Shown: piece by piece, positions 8,203-19,143 of the stretch
How positions within the stretch are numbered: position 1 is the first letter of the stretch
How the letters are laid out: each line of letters opens with the position of its first letter
Origin: Pseudomonas sp. LS-2
GTDB lineage: Bacteria; Pseudomonadota; Gammaproteobacteria; Pseudomonadales; Pseudomonadaceae
Reading direction: 5' to 3'
Assembly (NCBI RefSeq): GCF_003605735.1
Contig: NZ_QXTJ01000031.1
Span: 106,715 to 170,714 of the forward strand
DNA: 64,000 nucleotides
Program-made: the position numbers and the translations under genes
Notes under the pieces: model-generated
Database searches by the model: none
The model's input: the letters and a program-made list of their open reading frames with translations, nothing else
What the model was told of the DNA's origin: nothing

Positions 8203-9735
8203 ATGAGTAACAACGCTCCCGCTTCTTTCACGCCGCCAAGCCTGCTGTTGAGCACCATCGGCCTGTCGCTGGCGACGTTCATGCAGGTGCTGGACACCAC
8301 CATTGCCAACGTGGCGCTGCCAACCATCTCCGGCAACCTTGGGGTGAGTTCGGATCAGGGCACGTGGGTGATCACCTCGTTTGCCGTCAGCAACGCCATC
8401 GCATTGCCCCTGACCGGCTGGTTGAGTCGTCGTTTCGGCGAGGTGAAGCTGTTCATCTGGGCGACCCTGCTGTTCGTGGTCGCCTCCTTTCTCTGTGGTA
8501 TTTCGACGTCAATGCCTGAGCTGGTGGGCTTTCGTGTGGTGCAGGGGCTGGTTGCCGGTCCTCTGTATCCGATGGCGCAAACACTGCTGATCGCGGTTTA
8601 TCCCCCGGCCAAAAGGGGGATGGCATTGGCACTGCTGGCGATGGTCACGGTGGCGGCTCCGATTGCCGGGCCTATTCTCGGCGGCTGGATTACCGACAGT
8701 TATTCCTGGCCCTGGATCTTTTTCATCAACGTGCCCATCGGCATCTTCGCGGCCATCGTGGTGCGCACACAAATGGCGGCACGGCCGGTGGTCATTACTC
8801 GTCAACCGATGGACTATATCGGGCTGATCACGTTGATCATTGGTGTCGGCGCCTTGCAGATCGTGCTCGACAAGGGCAACGACCTCGACTGGTTCTCTTC
8901 TAACTTCATCATCATCGGCACGGTCATTTCGGCGATCGGTCTGGCAGCCTTCGTGATCTGGGAGTTGACCGACGAGCACCCGGTGGTCAATTTGCGGCTG
9001 TTCTCTTTCCGCAATTTCAGGGTCGGCACCATTTGTCTGGTGTTGGGCTATTCGGGTTTTTTCGGGATCAACCTGATCCTGCCGCAATGGCTGCAGACGC
9101 AGATGGGCTACACGGCCACCTATGCAGGGCTGGCAGTGGCGCCGCTGGGGATTCTGCCGGTGCTGCTGTCACCGTTCGTGGGTAAATACGCGCCCAAGTT
9201 CGACCTGCGTCTATTGGCGGGACTGGCGTTCTTCGCCATCGGTCTGAGCTGCTTCATGCGTTCGAATTTCACCAGTCAGGTGGATTTCGAACATATCGCG
9301 CTGGTGCAACTGTTTATGGGGGCAGGGATTGCGCTGTTCTTCATGCCGACTCTGAGCATCCTGTTGTCGGACCTGCCGCCGTCGCAGATCGCCGACGGGT
9401 CGGGACTGGCGACCTTCCTGCGTAACCTGGGCGGTAGTTTCGCGGCGTCGTTGACGACCTGGATCTGGATCCGCCGGGCCAACATGCACCATGCCTACCT
9501 CAGCGAAAGCGTGAACAACTACGAGCCGACCACGCGGCACGCGCTGGAAACCCTGGGTGGGGCGAGCAATCAGGCCTATGCCCAGCTGGACAGTATGGTT
9601 ACCAGCCAGGCGTACATGATGTCGACGGTGGACTACTTCTACATGATGGGCTGGGCGTTCATGGCGCTGATCCTGATCATCTGGATGGCCAAACCGCCAT
9701 TCGCCGCCAAAGCCGGGCCTGGGGCAGGGCATTGA
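8203..9735 (+). CDS. EmrB-like MFS drug exporter (DHA2, 14 TMS)
   Basis: 510-residue proton-driven exporter of the major facilitator DHA2 group, inner membrane. Diagnostic motifs are LDTTIANVALPTISGNLG in helix 1, GWLSRRFGEVKLF (motif A), and PIAGPILGGWITDSYSWPWIFFINVPIG (motif C and the EmrB signature, broken here only by reading). The length and the late hydrophobic segments fit 14 helices. With the preceding adaptor and channel it forms an EmrAB-TolC type pump for hydrophobic toxicants. The 63-base gap after emrA contains a short palindromic GC-rich stretch and AAAGGA ahead of the ATG. Confidence 0.95.
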   Translation: MSNNAPASFTPPSLLLSTIGLSLATFMQVLDTTIANVALPTISGNLGVSSDQGTWVITSFAVSNAIALPLTGWLSRRFGEVKLFIWATLLFVVASFLCGISTSMPELVGFRVVQGLVAGPLYPMAQTLLIAVYPPAKRGMALALLAMVTVAAPIAGPILGGWITDSYSWPWIFFINVPIGIFAAIVVRTQMAARPVVITRQPMDYIGLITLIIGVGALQIVLDKGNDLDWFSSNFIIIGTVISAIGLAAFVIWELTDEHPVVNLRLFSFRNFRVGTICLVLGYSGFFGINLILPQWLQTQMGYTATYAGLAVAPLGILPVLLSPFVGKYAPKFDLRLLAGLAFFAIGLSCFMRSNFTSQVDFEHIALVQLFMGAGIALFFMPTLSILLSDLPPSQIADGSGLATFLRNLGGSFAASLTTWIWIRRANMHHAYLSESVNNYEPTTRHALETLGGASNQAYAQLDSMVTSQAYMMSTVDYFYMMGWAFMALILIIWMAKPPFAAKAGPGAGH

Positions 9736-9760
9736 TAGGGTTCAGCTCTCACACGGAAGA

Positions 9761-9875
9761 TGATTGTTCCCACGCTCTGCGTGGGAACACCGCCTGGGAC
9801 GCTCCGCGTCCGCCATCGATGTGACGCCGAGCGTCACGAGGTGCATTCCCACGCGGAGCGTTGGAACGATCATGC
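9761..9875. repeat. REP-like element, type C
   Basis: Contains the perfect inverted repeat GTTCCCACGC/GCGTGGGAAC (9766-9788), then two smaller hairpins (GACGCTCCGCGTC and TGACGCCGAGCGTCA) and a closing copy ATTCCCACGCGGAGCGT. It fills the convergent gap between emrB and lpxH. A repeat family distinct from types A and B. Confidence 0.7.
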
Positions 9876-9879
9876 GTTG

Positions 9880-10638
9880 TCAGTCGGGGGAATGCCCGAT
9901 TGCCAACGGCTGTTCCGGTACAAACCCGAACGACGTCAGTTGAAAGCCCTGTTCATCGACCTGCAACGCCCAGCCTTCACGGTCCCAATCCCCTAACACA
10001 ATGCGCTGAGCAGTCTCGTTGCCGATCTGCAATTTGTGAATGGCGGGGCGGTGGGTGTGGCCGTGGATCAGCGTCTTGACGCCGAACTCGGACATGATTC
10101 GCGGGACTTCTTCAGGGGTCACATCGACGATGTCGTTGGCTTTCATGCGGGTCTGCGCGCGGCTTTCGCTGCGCAACTTGCGCGCCAGCGTGTGCCGGGT
10201 GCTCAAGGGCAGGTGGCGCAGGACCCATAAAGTCAGTGGATTGCGCAGGTAGCGGCGCATGCGCATATAGGCTTCGTCGCGTGTACACAGGCTGTCGCCG
10301 TGCATCAGCAACACCGGCTCGCCGTTGAAATTCACCACGCTGGGGTCTTTCAACAGGGTGCAGCCAGCCGCCTTGCAAAAGGCTTTGCCAATCATGAAAT
10401 CGCGATTGCCGTGCATCAGGAATACCTGCGTGCCGCTGTCGCTCAAGGCGCGCAAGGCTTGGCAGATCGAGCGCTGGAAGGGCGACATCGCGTCATCGCC
10501 GATCCAGGCTTCGAAAAAATCCCCGAGGATATACAGCGACTCGGCGCCACGCGCCCGGTCAGCCAGTAGATCCAGAAACGCCCGGGAAATGTCCGGGCGT
10601 TCTTCTTCCAGATGCAGATCGGAGATCAGCAGTATCAC
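9880..10638 (-). CDS. lpxH: UDP-2,3-diacylglucosamine diphosphatase LpxH
   Basis: 252-residue calcineurin-like phosphoesterase that cleaves UDP-2,3-diacylglucosamine to lipid X, the fourth step of lipid A synthesis, at the inner face of the inner membrane. The metal-binding motifs are all present: [10 protein letters not shown] (residue 6 on), [35 protein letters not shown] and [10 protein letters not shown]. It begins with GTG at 10638, overlapping the ppiB stop in GTGA, so it is translationally coupled to ppiB. The ppiB-lpxH pair is conserved in gammaproteobacteria. Confidence 0.96.
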   Translation of the reverse strand: MILLISDLHLEEERPDISRAFLDLLADRARGAESLYILGDFFEAWIGDDAMSPFQRSICQALRALSDSGTQVFLMHGNRDFMIGKAFCKAAGCTLLKDPSVVNFNGEPVLLMHGDSLCTRDEAYMRMRRYLRNPLTLWVLRHLPLSTRHTLARKLRSESRAQTRMKANDIVDVTPEEVPRIMSEFGVKTLIHGHTHRPAIHKLQIGNETAQRIVLGDWDREGWALQVDEQGFQLTSFGFVPEQPLAIGHSPD

Positions 10639-11138
10639 TCAACGATCTCTGCTTTCTCGATGACTACGTCCTCGGCAGGAACGTCCTGGTGGCCAGCCTT
10701 GGAAGTGGTGGCGACGCCTTTGATCTTGTCGACGATGTCCTGACCTTCGACCACTTCGCCGAATACGGCGTAGCCCCAGCCCTGTACGGTCTTGGCGCTG
10801 TGGTTCAGGAAGCTGTTGTCAGCGACGTTGATGAAGAACTGTGCGGAAGCAGAATGCGGCTCCATGGTGCGGGCCATGGCCACCGAGTACTTCTTGTTTG
10901 GCAGACCGTTGTCGGCTTCGTTCTGGATGCTCGGGCGCTTGTCTTTCTTTTCTTTCATGCCTGGCTCGAAACCGCCGCCCTGGATCATGAAGTTGCCGAT
11001 AACGCGGTGGAATACGGTGTTGCTGTAGTGACCGGCGTTAACGTATTCGATGAAGTTGGCGACAGTGACAGGCGCTTTTTCAGCGTTCAGTTGCAGGACG
11101 ATGTCACCGTGGTTGGTTGTCAGTTTTACTTTGGACAT
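10635..11138 (-). CDS. ppiB: Peptidyl-prolyl cis-trans isomerase B (cyclophilin)
   Basis: 167-residue cytoplasmic cyclophilin that accelerates proline isomerisation during protein folding. The active-site blocks are intact: [16 protein letters not shown] (catalytic Arg, Phe, Gln), [20 protein letters not shown] and [16 protein letters not shown]. There is no signal peptide, which separates it from periplasmic PpiA. Start ATG 11138 with AGAACATG context and AGAGCGACC upstream. It is divergent from glnS across 272 bases and leads the ppiB-lpxH unit. Confidence 0.96.
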   Translation of the reverse strand: MSKVKLTTNHGDIVLQLNAEKAPVTVANFIEYVNAGHYSNTVFHRVIGNFMIQGGGFEPGMKEKKDKRPSIQNEADNGLPNKKYSVAMARTMEPHSASAQFFINVADNSFLNHSAKTVQGWGYAVFGEVVEGQDIVDKIKGVATTSKAGHQDVPAEDVVIEKAEIVE

Positions 11139-11410
11139 GTTCTAGGTCGCTCTTTTGGAATTCGTGGTTGGACGTGTCGATCGCGGCTTGCAGCGTGTTA
11201 ATGGCCGGCGATTTCACCCAGGCGCGCAGTTTACAGAGGCTAGTCGCACTACGGGTAGTCGCGATTAATGTCATCGCCTTAAATGACAGGTGGTGTATCT
11301 GGGCAGTTTTGTCACTGCGCGCTGTCAGGGGGTTGACAGGTTCGGCTATGATAGGCGCTTTGATTTATTCGGCCTACCCTGGCCAAGACTGTCAGGTTTT
11401 CAAGGATCCT

Positions 11411-13111
11411 ATGAGCAAGCCCACTCAAGACGCTGCTGCCAACACCAAGGCAGGCCCTGCAATTCCCACCAACTTCCTGCGCCCGATCGTGCAGGCGGAC
11501 CTGGATTCGGGCAAGCACACCAAGATCGTGACCCGCTTCCCGCCGGAGCCCAACGGCTACCTGCACATTGGCCATGCCAAGTCGATCTGCGTCAACTTCG
11601 GGCTGGCTCAGGAGTTCGGTGGCGTCACGCACCTGCGTTTCGATGACACCAACCCGGCCAAGGAAGATCAGGAATACATCGACGCCATTGAATCCGACGT
11701 CAAATGGCTGGGCTTCGAGTGGTCCGGCGAAGTGCGTTACGCCTCGCAGTATTTCGACCAGTTGCACGACTGGGCAGTGGAGCTGATCAAGTCGGGCAAG
11801 GCCTACGTCGACGACCTGACCCCGGAGCAGGCGCGCGAATACCGCGGCACTCTGACCGAACCGGGCAAGAACAGCCCGTTCCGTGAGCGCAGCGTCGAGG
11901 AAAACCTGGACCTGTTCGCCCGCATGAAAGCCGGTGAGTTCGAAGACGGCGCCCGCGTGCTGCGCGCCAAGATCGACATGGCTTCGCCGAACATGAACCT
12001 GCGCGACCCGATCCTGTATCGCATTCGCCACGCTCATCACCATCAGACCGGTGACAAGTGGTGCATCTACCCGATCTACGACTTCACTCACGGTCAGTCG
12101 GACGCCATCGAAGGCATCACGCACTCGATCTGCACCCTAGAATTCGAAAGCCATCGTCCACTGTACGACTGGTTCCTCGATAACCTGCCGGTGCCGTGCA
12201 AGCCGCGCCAGTACGAGTTCTCGCGCCTGAACCTGAACTACACCATCACCAGCAAGCGCAAGCTCAAGCAGCTGGTCGATGAAAAGCACGTCAATGGCTG
12301 GGATGACCCACGCATGTCGACGCTGTCGGGCTTCCGCCGTCGCGGCTATACCCCGGCCTCGATCCGCAACTTCTGCGAAATGATCGGCACCAACCGCTCC
12401 GACGGCGTGGTCGACTTCGGCATGCTGGAATTCAGCATCCGTCAGGACCTGGACCACAACGCCCCGCGCGCCATGTGCGTGCTGCGTCCGTTGAAAGTCG
12501 TGATCACCAACTACCCGGAAGACAAGGTCGATAACCTCGAGCTGCCCCGTCATCCGCAGAAAGAAGAGCTGGGCGTGCGCAAGCTTCCGTTCGGCCGTGA
12601 AATCTACATCGACCGCGATGACTTCATGGAAGAGCCGCCAAAGGGTTACAAGCGTCTGGAGCCGAACGGCGAAGTGCGCCTGCGTGGCAGCTACGTGATC
12701 CGCGCCGACGAGGCCATCAAAGACGCCGACGGCAACATCGTCGAACTGCGTTGCTCGTACGATCCCGACACCCTGGGCAAGAACCCTGAAGGCCGCAAGG
12801 TCAAGGGCGTGATTCACTGGGTGCCGGCCGCTGAAAGCATCGAATGCGAAGTGCGTCTGTACGACCGCCTGTTCCTGTCCGCGAACCCGGAAAAGGCAGA
12901 AGAGGGTAAGACCTTCCTGGACAACATCAACCCAGGCTCCTTGCAGGTCCTGACCGGTTGTCGAGCTGAACCATCGTTGGGCGAAGCTGCGCCGGAAGAC
13001 CGTTTCCAGTTCGAACGCGAAGGTTATTTCTGCGCGGACATCAAGGACTCGAAACCAGGTCGTCCAGTATTCAATCGGACGGTGACCCTGCGCGACTCGT
13101 GGGGCCAATAA
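11411..13111 (+). CDS. glnS: Glutaminyl-tRNA synthetase
   Basis: 566-residue class Ib synthetase charging tRNA(Gln). The HIGH motif is [13 protein letters not shown] (near residue 45) and the KMSKS equivalent is [11 protein letters not shown] (near 280), with the acceptor-binding region [18 protein letters not shown] between them; the C-terminal half has the two anticodon-binding beta-barrels. ATG 11411 ([10 protein letters not shown]) follows AAGGATCCT. The open frame continues upstream to 11117, but that part is not conserved-looking and crosses the promoter area. cysS follows 9 bases downstream, so the two synthetase genes form a unit. Confidence 0.97.
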   Translation: MSKPTQDAAANTKAGPAIPTNFLRPIVQADLDSGKHTKIVTRFPPEPNGYLHIGHAKSICVNFGLAQEFGGVTHLRFDDTNPAKEDQEYIDAIESDVKWLGFEWSGEVRYASQYFDQLHDWAVELIKSGKAYVDDLTPEQAREYRGTLTEPGKNSPFRERSVEENLDLFARMKAGEFEDGARVLRAKIDMASPNMNLRDPILYRIRHAHHHQTGDKWCIYPIYDFTHGQSDAIEGITHSICTLEFESHRPLYDWFLDNLPVPCKPRQYEFSRLNLNYTITSKRKLKQLVDEKHVNGWDDPRMSTLSGFRRRGYTPASIRNFCEMIGTNRSDGVVDFGMLEFSIRQDLDHNAPRAMCVLRPLKVVITNYPEDKVDNLELPRHPQKEELGVRKLPFGREIYIDRDDFMEEPPKGYKRLEPNGEVRLRGSYVIRADEAIKDADGNIVELRCSYDPDTLGKNPEGRKVKGVIHWVPAAESIECEVRLYDRLFLSANPEKAEEGKTFLDNINPGSLQVLTGCRAEPSLGEAAPEDRFQFEREGYFCADIKDSKPGRPVFNRTVTLRDSWGQ

Positions 13112-13120
13112 GGAATCGTC

Positions 13121-14503
13121 GTGCTCTCTATCTACAACACGCTTACCAAGAGCAAAGAAGTCTTCAAGCCGCTGGATGGCAACAAGGTGCGCATGTATGT
13201 CTGCGGTATGACCGTATATGACTACTGCCACCTGGGCCACGGCCGCAGCATGGTCGCCTTCGATCTCGTCACCCGCTGGCTGCGTTTCAGCGGTTATGAC
13301 CTGACCTACGTGCGCAACATCACCGACATCGACGACAAGATCATCAACCGCGCCCGTGAAAACGGCGAAGCGTTCGATGCCCTGACCGCGCGCATGATCG
13401 ATGCGATGCACGAAGACGAAGCGCGCCTGAACATCCTCAAGCCGGACATGGAGCCGCGTGCCACCGATTACATCGGCGGCATGCACGACATGATCCAGAG
13501 CCTGATCGACAAGGGCTACGCCTACGCGCCGGGCAACGGCGACGTCTATTACCGCGTTGGCAAGTTCCTGGGTTACGGCAAGCTGTCGCGCAAGAAGATC
13601 GAAGACCTGCGCATCGGTGCGCGGATCGAGGTTGACGAAGCGAAAGACGATCCTCTGGATTTCGTGCTCTGGAAAGGCGTCAAGCCAGGCGAGCCGAGCT
13701 GGGAATCGCCGTGGGGGCCGGGTCGTCCGGGCTGGCATATCGAATGCTCGGTGATGTCCACCTGCTGCCTGGGTGAGACCTTCGACATTCATGGTGGCGG
13801 CAGCGATCTTGAATTCCCGCACCACGAAAACGAAATCGCCCAGAGCGAAGCGGCCACTGGCAAGACCTACGCCAATGCCTGGATGCATTGCGGCATGATC
13901 CGCATCAATGGCGAGAAGATGTCCAAGTCCTTGAACAACTTCTTCACCATTCGCGACGTGCTGGATAAATACCATCCGGAAGTGGTGCGTTACCTGTTGG
14001 TGTCGAGCCATTACCGCAGCGCGATCAACTACTCCGAAGACAGCCTGAAAGAGTCGAAGGGCGCACTGGAACGTTTCTACCATGCGCTCAAAGGCCTGCC
14101 GGCAAGCGAGCCTGTGGGGGGCGAGGCGTTCGTCGAGCGTTTCTCGGCTGCAATGAACGACGACTTCGGTACGCCGGAAGCCTGTGCGGTGTTGTTCGAG
14201 ATGGTGCGCGAGATCAACCGTTTGCGTGACAGCGATGTTGCGGCAGCGGCCGGTCTGGCGGCGCGTCTCAAGCAACTGGCCAGCGTGCTGGGTGTGTTGC
14301 AGCTCGAAGCCGACGATTTTCTGCGCGCAGGCGCCGAAGGTCGTGTCGATGCGGCCGAAGTGGAAGCGCTGATTGCCGCACGTCTGCAAGCCCGCGCCGA
14401 CAAGAACTGGGGCGAATCCGACCGCATCCGCGACCAGCTCACCGCCATGGGCGTGGTGCTGGAAGACGGCAAGGGCGGCACGACCTGGCGTTTGGCGGAT
14501 TGA
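13121..14503 (+). CDS. cysS: Cysteinyl-tRNA synthetase
   Basis: 460-residue class Ia synthetase. Zinc ligands and signature motifs are visible: [18 protein letters not shown] (first Cys plus the HIGH variant HLGH), WHIECSVMS (second Cys), [11 protein letters not shown] (His and Glu ligands) and [11 protein letters not shown] (KMSKS). It begins with GTG at 13121, preceded by TAAGGAATC directly after the glnS stop. The length is standard. No clear terminator follows; REP sequences begin about 55 bases downstream. Confidence 0.97.
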   Translation: MLSIYNTLTKSKEVFKPLDGNKVRMYVCGMTVYDYCHLGHGRSMVAFDLVTRWLRFSGYDLTYVRNITDIDDKIINRARENGEAFDALTARMIDAMHEDEARLNILKPDMEPRATDYIGGMHDMIQSLIDKGYAYAPGNGDVYYRVGKFLGYGKLSRKKIEDLRIGARIEVDEAKDDPLDFVLWKGVKPGEPSWESPWGPGRPGWHIECSVMSTCCLGETFDIHGGGSDLEFPHHENEIAQSEAATGKTYANAWMHCGMIRINGEKMSKSLNNFFTIRDVLDKYHPEVVRYLLVSSHYRSAINYSEDSLKESKGALERFYHALKGLPASEPVGGEAFVERFSAAMNDDFGTPEACAVLFEMVREINRLRDSDVAAAAGLAARLKQLASVLGVLQLEADDFLRAGAEGRVDAAEVEALIAARLQARADKNWGESDRIRDQLTAMGVVLEDGKGGTTWRLAD

Positions 14504-14559
14504 TGCACTCAGCGATGATTGCTGCCACGTTGAGTATGGCAAAGATCACCGTGTAAACC

Positions 14560-14704
14560 TGTAGCAGTCCGGCTTGCCGGCGGTAGCGATCTCAAGGCCG
14601 CCACCGCCGGCAAACGCAACGTCGCCCGGCCGGACTGGCTACAGATTCTGGCCGCAGGCCGTGGGAGTTGGCTTGCCGACGATCTGTTGCGCAGCAACAG
14701 CAGA
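14560..14704. repeat. Degenerate type A REP pair followed by a half type B REP
   Basis: The left arm CTGTAGCAGTCCGGCTTGCC faces a right arm interrupted after ACCGCCGGCAA by about 17 unrelated bases before CGGACTGGCTACAG. A single type B arm (GGCCGTGGGAGTTGGCTTGC) follows at about 14658. This occupies the convergent cysS/regulator gap. Confidence 0.7.
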
Positions 14705-14746
14705 ATCAGGCGCCTCATTTGTTCCAGGCCTATGACCTTCCCTCAG

Positions 14747-16597
14747 TCAGAACCTTTGCTCCCGAAGCCGCTTGTAAAGCGTATTCCGGCTAATCCCCAG
14801 CCGTTTGGCCAACTGCGAAATATTCCCTCCGGCCGCCTGCAGCAACTCGTTCAACTCCTCGGGCGTATCCAGCGCTGCCTTGCGATCAAATACAGTCTGC
14901 GGTTCGTTGCTGTCGCTTTCCTGCGTCAGATCCGCAAAAAAATCTTCCGGCAGATGCTCGGTGGAAATGGGCTGATCGTCAGCGAGGGCCAGCGCCACCT
15001 GAATCACATTGCTCAACTGCCGCAGATTGCCAGGCCAGGGATGTTTCTCGAACAACGCCAGGACTGACGCTTCAAATCCCGCGGTTTGTTGCGGTTCACG
15101 ATGCTGTTCCCAGATCGTCTGAACCAGTGCGGCTTTGTCGGTGCGTTCGCGTAACGGCGGCAGCTCAAGGTTCAGCCCGCTGATGCGGTAATAGAGATCC
15201 TGACGAAAACGCCCGCTTTGCACCTGTTCGCGCAGGGAGCAGTGGGTGGCGGAAATCACGCGGATATCCACCGGGAACAGCTCGCTGCTGCCCAACGGTT
15301 GAACGCAGCGTTCTTGCAATACGCGCAGCAGGCGCGCCTGAACAGGCAAAGGCATATCGCCAATTTCGTCGAGAAACAGCGTGCCTTTATCGGCCTTGCG
15401 AATAAGCCCGATGCTGCCTTTGTGGTGGGCACCGGTGAACGCGCCTTTTTCGTAACCGAACAGTTCCGCCTCGACCAGCTCCGAAGGAATCGCTGCGCAG
15501 TTCACGGCAATCAACGGCTGATCGGCACGGGAGCTGCCCTGATGCAGCGTCTTGACGAACACCTCTTTGCCCGCGCCGGTCTCGCCGAGAATCAACAGCG
15601 GTACATTCTTCTCTAAAAGACGCTGAGCCTGACGCGCCGCCTTTGCGACCTTCTCGTCACCAAAGCCCTGCGCAGCCAGCCCCTTGGCGTTATCGGGCTC
15701 AGGGTTTTTCGGCGTCGGCACGGTTCTGAGTTTCAGCACAGGGGCTTTGGGCCGCCTGATCAGGCAATGAAAGCGGTTATGACCTGATGCCTGCAGTGCA
15801 AACGGTTGGCCTTCCTGCTGAGCGAGCAGATGGGCAATCGGCGCCTTGAACAAGTCTTCGAGATTGGCCCGCAGCAAGCTGACGCCTAGCAAGCTATCGG
15901 CGCGCCGGTTGGCACAAAGGACGCGCCCGCTCTCATCGAACACCAGCAATCCTGCCCACTGGCTGTCCAGATTGTTCAGGCCGGTATTGAAGGTCAGTTG
16001 AAAGTGACTGTTCTGGAACTGATCGAGGATCAGCCGGTTCTCGATGGTCTGGCTCATCATCTTCACCATCCCCAGCGTGTGGGAGGGTGGCAGGAAGCTG
16101 TCGCTGGACACGTCGAGCACGGCAATCATGCGCCGTGAGGCGTCGAAAATCGGCGCGGCGGACCCGGTCATGAAGCGGTTGGCCTTGAGAAAGTGTTCAT
16201 CGTGTTCAATGTGAACAGCCTGCTCGCAGGCCAGCGCCGTGCCGATGGCATTGGTGCCCACCCCGCTCTCGAGCCAACTGGCCCCCGCGACGAACCCGGC
16301 CTGTTGCGCCGGCTCGACGAAACGCTTGGTGCCCCAGGAATTGAGCACCTGGCCTTGCTGATCGGCGAGCAGGATCAGGCAATTGGAGTTACTGAGGATG
16401 TTCTCGTAGAAGGGCAGAACCTGCTGGTGGGTGGTCTGCACCAGCGAATGATGACGCTCTAGCAGGTGTGAAACCTGTTGTTCCGGCAAACGGCCGAACG
16501 AGGGGCGGGACAGGTGATCCAGCCCGAACTCGCGGCAGCGGGCCCATGAATCCTGAATGATCGTGTCGTGAGCGATGGATGCGCCTGGTGTGGCCAT
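14747..16597 (-). CDS. Sigma-54 enhancer-binding regulator (AcoR-like)
   Basis: 616-residue transcriptional activator. The N-terminal half has a GAF-like sensor (about 60-200, with GTNAIGTALACEQAVHI and MTGSAAPIFD) and a PAS-like segment (GLLVFDESGRVLCANRRADS). The AAA+ core has Walker A GETGAGKE near residue 337, the sigma-54 contact loop GAFTGA near 385-390 and Walker B LFLDEIGDMP. A Fis-type helix-turn-helix ends it (NISQLAKRLGISRNTLYKRL). I start at ATG 16597 (MATPGASIAHD) with GGAG upstream; the open frame extends 27 codons further. It is divergent from the ABC operon and very likely activates it from the TGTTCA array. Confidence 0.92.
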   Translation of the reverse strand: MATPGASIAHDTIIQDSWARCREFGLDHLSRPSFGRLPEQQVSHLLERHHSLVQTTHQQVLPFYENILSNSNCLILLADQQGQVLNSWGTKRFVEPAQQAGFVAGASWLESGVGTNAIGTALACEQAVHIEHDEHFLKANRFMTGSAAPIFDASRRMIAVLDVSSDSFLPPSHTLGMVKMMSQTIENRLILDQFQNSHFQLTFNTGLNNLDSQWAGLLVFDESGRVLCANRRADSLLGVSLLRANLEDLFKAPIAHLLAQQEGQPFALQASGHNRFHCLIRRPKAPVLKLRTVPTPKNPEPDNAKGLAAQGFGDEKVAKAARQAQRLLEKNVPLLILGETGAGKEVFVKTLHQGSSRADQPLIAVNCAAIPSELVEAELFGYEKGAFTGAHHKGSIGLIRKADKGTLFLDEIGDMPLPVQARLLRVLQERCVQPLGSSELFPVDIRVISATHCSLREQVQSGRFRQDLYYRISGLNLELPPLRERTDKAALVQTIWEQHREPQQTAGFEASVLALFEKHPWPGNLRQLSNVIQVALALADDQPISTEHLPEDFFADLTQESDSNEPQTVFDRKAALDTPEELNELLQAAGGNISQLAKRLGISRNTLYKRLREQRF

Positions 16598-16681
16598 GGG
16601 AATGGCTCCGTCCGAATCTTTTATTGTTTTTTGGGGTACGGCTTTGGCAGAGCATCCGTGCTCGAAACGTTCATCCATTGT

Positions 16682-16751
16682 TGTTCAGGATTGTTCAAAG
16701 TCAATGTTCATTTTGTTCAGGTGTTCAGCCTTTCCTGTTCACTTATGTTCA
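16682..16751 (+). promoter_or_regulatory. Seven TGTTCA repeats, probable enhancer site
   Basis: TGTTCA occurs at 16682, 16692, 16705, 16714, 16722, 16736 and 16746, all in the same orientation. Steps are 10, 13, 9, 8, 14 and 10 bases, and copies 2, 4 and 6 are exactly 22 bases apart. The array starts about 85 bases into the regulator-operon gap and sits 85-155 bases upstream of the sigma-54 promoter, the usual distance for a bacterial enhancer-binding protein. Confidence 0.7.
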
Positions 16752-16835
16752 TCAACGAATGTGGCTGGCTGTAGTTGTCGGGCTCAAGTGCTCTAAACCG
16801 GGTGTCCTGGCGCTTTGTTCGTTAGCGAAGGTCGA

Positions 16836-16852
16836 TTGGCACGATTGTCGCT
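16836..16852 (+). promoter_or_regulatory. Sigma-54 (-24/-12) promoter of the ABC operon
   Basis: TTGGCACGATTGTCGCT matches the consensus TGGCAC-N5-TTGC with one mismatch (TCGC). The invariant GG (16838-16839) and GC (16850-16851) are separated by exactly 10 bases. It lies about 85 bases before the first gene of the operon and beside a gene for a GAFTGA-containing activator, which strengthens the call. Confidence 0.8.
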
Positions 16853-16938
16853 ATCCAACAAGCGGTCGACGAATGTCGCGACCCGAACACGCCACACCCT
16901 GAGCCACACCCTAATAAGAACAGATAAAAGGGCACGCC

Positions 16939-18033
16939 ATGTCTCTCACGCTTGAGCACGTCAGTCGCGCAGTCGACGGTCAGATCTGGATCGACGACGC
17001 GTCGCTGAGCTTTGAACCCGGCTCATTCAACGTATTGCTGGGGCGCACCTTATCAGGCAAAACCAGCCTGATGCGCTTGATGGCCGGCCTGGACAAGCCA
17101 GACAGCGGCCGAGTACTGATGAATGGCAAAGATGTCACCCAGATTGCGGTGCGCCATCGCAACGTCTCCATGGTTTACCAGCAGTTCATTAACTACCCGA
17201 GCATGACCGTCTACGACAACATCGCCTCGCCCCTGCGCCAGGCGAAGATGTCCAAAGACGAAATCGAAAGCCGGGTGCGGGAAACCGCGAAGATGCTGCG
17301 CATCGAAAAATTCCTCACGCGCTATCCCCTCGAGCTCTCCGGCGGCCAGCAACAGCGCACGGCCATGGCCCGTGCGCTGGTCAAGGATGCCGAGCTGATC
17401 CTGTTCGACGAACCGCTGGTCAACCTCGATTACAAACTGCGCGAAGAACTGCGTCAGGAAATGCGCCAGCTGTTCGAGACCCGCAACACGATTGCGGTGT
17501 ACGCCACCACTGAACCGAACGAAGCACTGGCGCTGGGCGGGACCACGACGATTCTGCATGAGGGCCGGCTGATCCAGCACGGCAGGACCCCCGAGGTCTA
17601 TCACCAGCCCAAAACCGTGCTGGCGGCCGAACTGTTCTCCGAGCCGCCGATCAACCTGATGCCCGGCCGTATCGACGGCAATGAGGTCAGCTTCGCCAAC
17701 TTCGTGCATTTCCCGCTCAACGTCGACCTGCGCAAGATCGGCGACGGTGAGTACGGCTTTGGCGTGCGCCCCAGCCACCTGAGCCTGGTGCCGTCCAATG
17801 ACGATGACCTTGAGCTGGCGGTGACCGTGGAACTCGCGGAAATCAGCGGCTCGGAAACCTTCCTGCATGTGCGCAACGAGCATTTCTCGCTGGTGCTGCA
17901 CCTGCCGGGCGTTCATGAGTACGACGTCGATACGCCGATTCGCGTGTACATCCCGACGCACAAACTGTTCGTATTCGATCAGCAGGGCGGCCTCATACAG
18001 GCGCCGGGCCTGCGCATGGCGAGGGTTGCCTGA
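16939..18033 (+). CDS. ABC importer ATPase 1 (GlpS-like)
   Basis: 364-residue ATPase of the CUT1/MalK-like type with a C-terminal regulatory OB region. Walker A reads GRTLSGKTS, the Q-loop VYQQF, the signature [15 protein letters not shown] is canonical, and Walker B is [12 protein letters not shown]. The switch region, normally VTHDQ, is [10 protein letters not shown], so the catalytic H-loop histidine is missing. Its stop overlaps the next ATPase gene (TGATGG at 18031-18036). The set of two ATPases, two permeases, a DUF2160 protein and a large binding protein matches the rhizobial GlpSTPQUV glycerol importer; the substrate here is inferred. Confidence 0.88.
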   Translation: MSLTLEHVSRAVDGQIWIDDASLSFEPGSFNVLLGRTLSGKTSLMRLMAGLDKPDSGRVLMNGKDVTQIAVRHRNVSMVYQQFINYPSMTVYDNIASPLRQAKMSKDEIESRVRETAKMLRIEKFLTRYPLELSGGQQQRTAMARALVKDAELILFDEPLVNLDYKLREELRQEMRQLFETRNTIAVYATTEPNEALALGGTTTILHEGRLIQHGRTPEVYHQPKTVLAAELFSEPPINLMPGRIDGNEVSFANFVHFPLNVDLRKIGDGEYGFGVRPSHLSLVPSNDDDLELAVTVELAEISGSETFLHVRNEHFSLVLHLPGVHEYDVDTPIRVYIPTHKLFVFDQQGGLIQAPGLRMARVA

Positions 18034-19143
18034 TGGCCGAGATCCGCTTGCAACAACTCGCGCACAGCTACAGTGCCACCCCCAGTGGCCCCGAAGACTA
18101 TGCCATTCGAGAAATGACCCACATCTGGGAGCAGGGTGGGGCCTATGCCTTGCTCGGCCCGTCCGGCTGCGGGAAATCGACCTTGCTCAACATCATTTCC
18201 GGCCTGCTCAGCCCGTCGGAAGGCAAGGTGATGTTCGACTCCACCGTGGTCAACGACATGTCGCCGGAGCAGCGCAACATCGCTCAGGTTTTCCAGTTTC
18301 CGGTGGTCTACGACACCATGACGGTGTACGACAACCTCGCATTTCCCCTGCGCAATCAGGGCATGGCCGAGGAGAAGGTTCGCATCAAGGTGCAGGAAAT
18401 CGCCGATGTGCTCGACCTGCAACCGCTGCTCAAAAAGAAAGCCAAGGGCCTGACCGCCGACGAAAAACAGAAGGTGTCGATGGGGCGCGGGCTGGTGCGC
18501 GATGACGTGTCGGCGATTCTGTTCGACGAACCGCTGACCGTGATCGACCCGCACCTGAAGTGGAAGCTGCGGCGCAAGCTCAAGCAGATCCACGAGCAGT
18601 TCAATATCACCATGGTCTACGTCACCCACGATCAGTTGGAGGCCTCGACCTTCGCCGACAAGATCGCCGTGATGTATGGCGGCCAGATCGTCCAGTTCGG
18701 CACCCCGCGCGAATTGTTCGAAAAACCCCATCACACGTTTGTCGGCTACTTCATCGGTAGCCCCGGCATGAATCTGATCGAGGTGAAGCCCGAGGTCGGC
18801 GGCGTCGGGTTCGGCGGGATTCACCTGCCATTGCCGCAAGCGTTGCAGCTACGTCTGGCGTCGACTCAGTGGAGCACGCTCAAGGTCGGCATCAGGCCGG
18901 AGTTCGTGCACGTCTGGGACGGCCCGTTCGAAGACGCGATGTGCGCTGACGTGACCTACGTCGAAGACTTGGGTACTTACAAGATCCTCACGCTGAGTCT
19001 GGCCGGGCAGTCCTTGAAAGTCCGTCTGCAGGAAGACAAACCGGTGCCGCAAGGCCAGGCCTGGATCAGTTTCCCGGCTCAATGGCTGATGCTCTACGCC
19101 GACGAATTTCTGCTGGAAATCGATCCGGCCAGCGAGGTGCCCC

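Noticed and set aside
11333..11352. TTGACA and TATGAT before glnS as a promoter
   Set aside because: The two boxes are only 8 bases apart, too close to work together; a promoter is likely here but I cannot fix it.
12137..14542. 801-residue minus-strand frame across glnS and cysS
   Set aside because: Spans two convincing synthetase genes and their boundary; translation has no motif and shadow composition.
16682..16751. TGTTCA array as a CRISPR or replication iteron set
   Set aside because: Six-base units with uneven spacing, no spacers of constant length, no cas or rep gene; the sigma-54 context explains it better.
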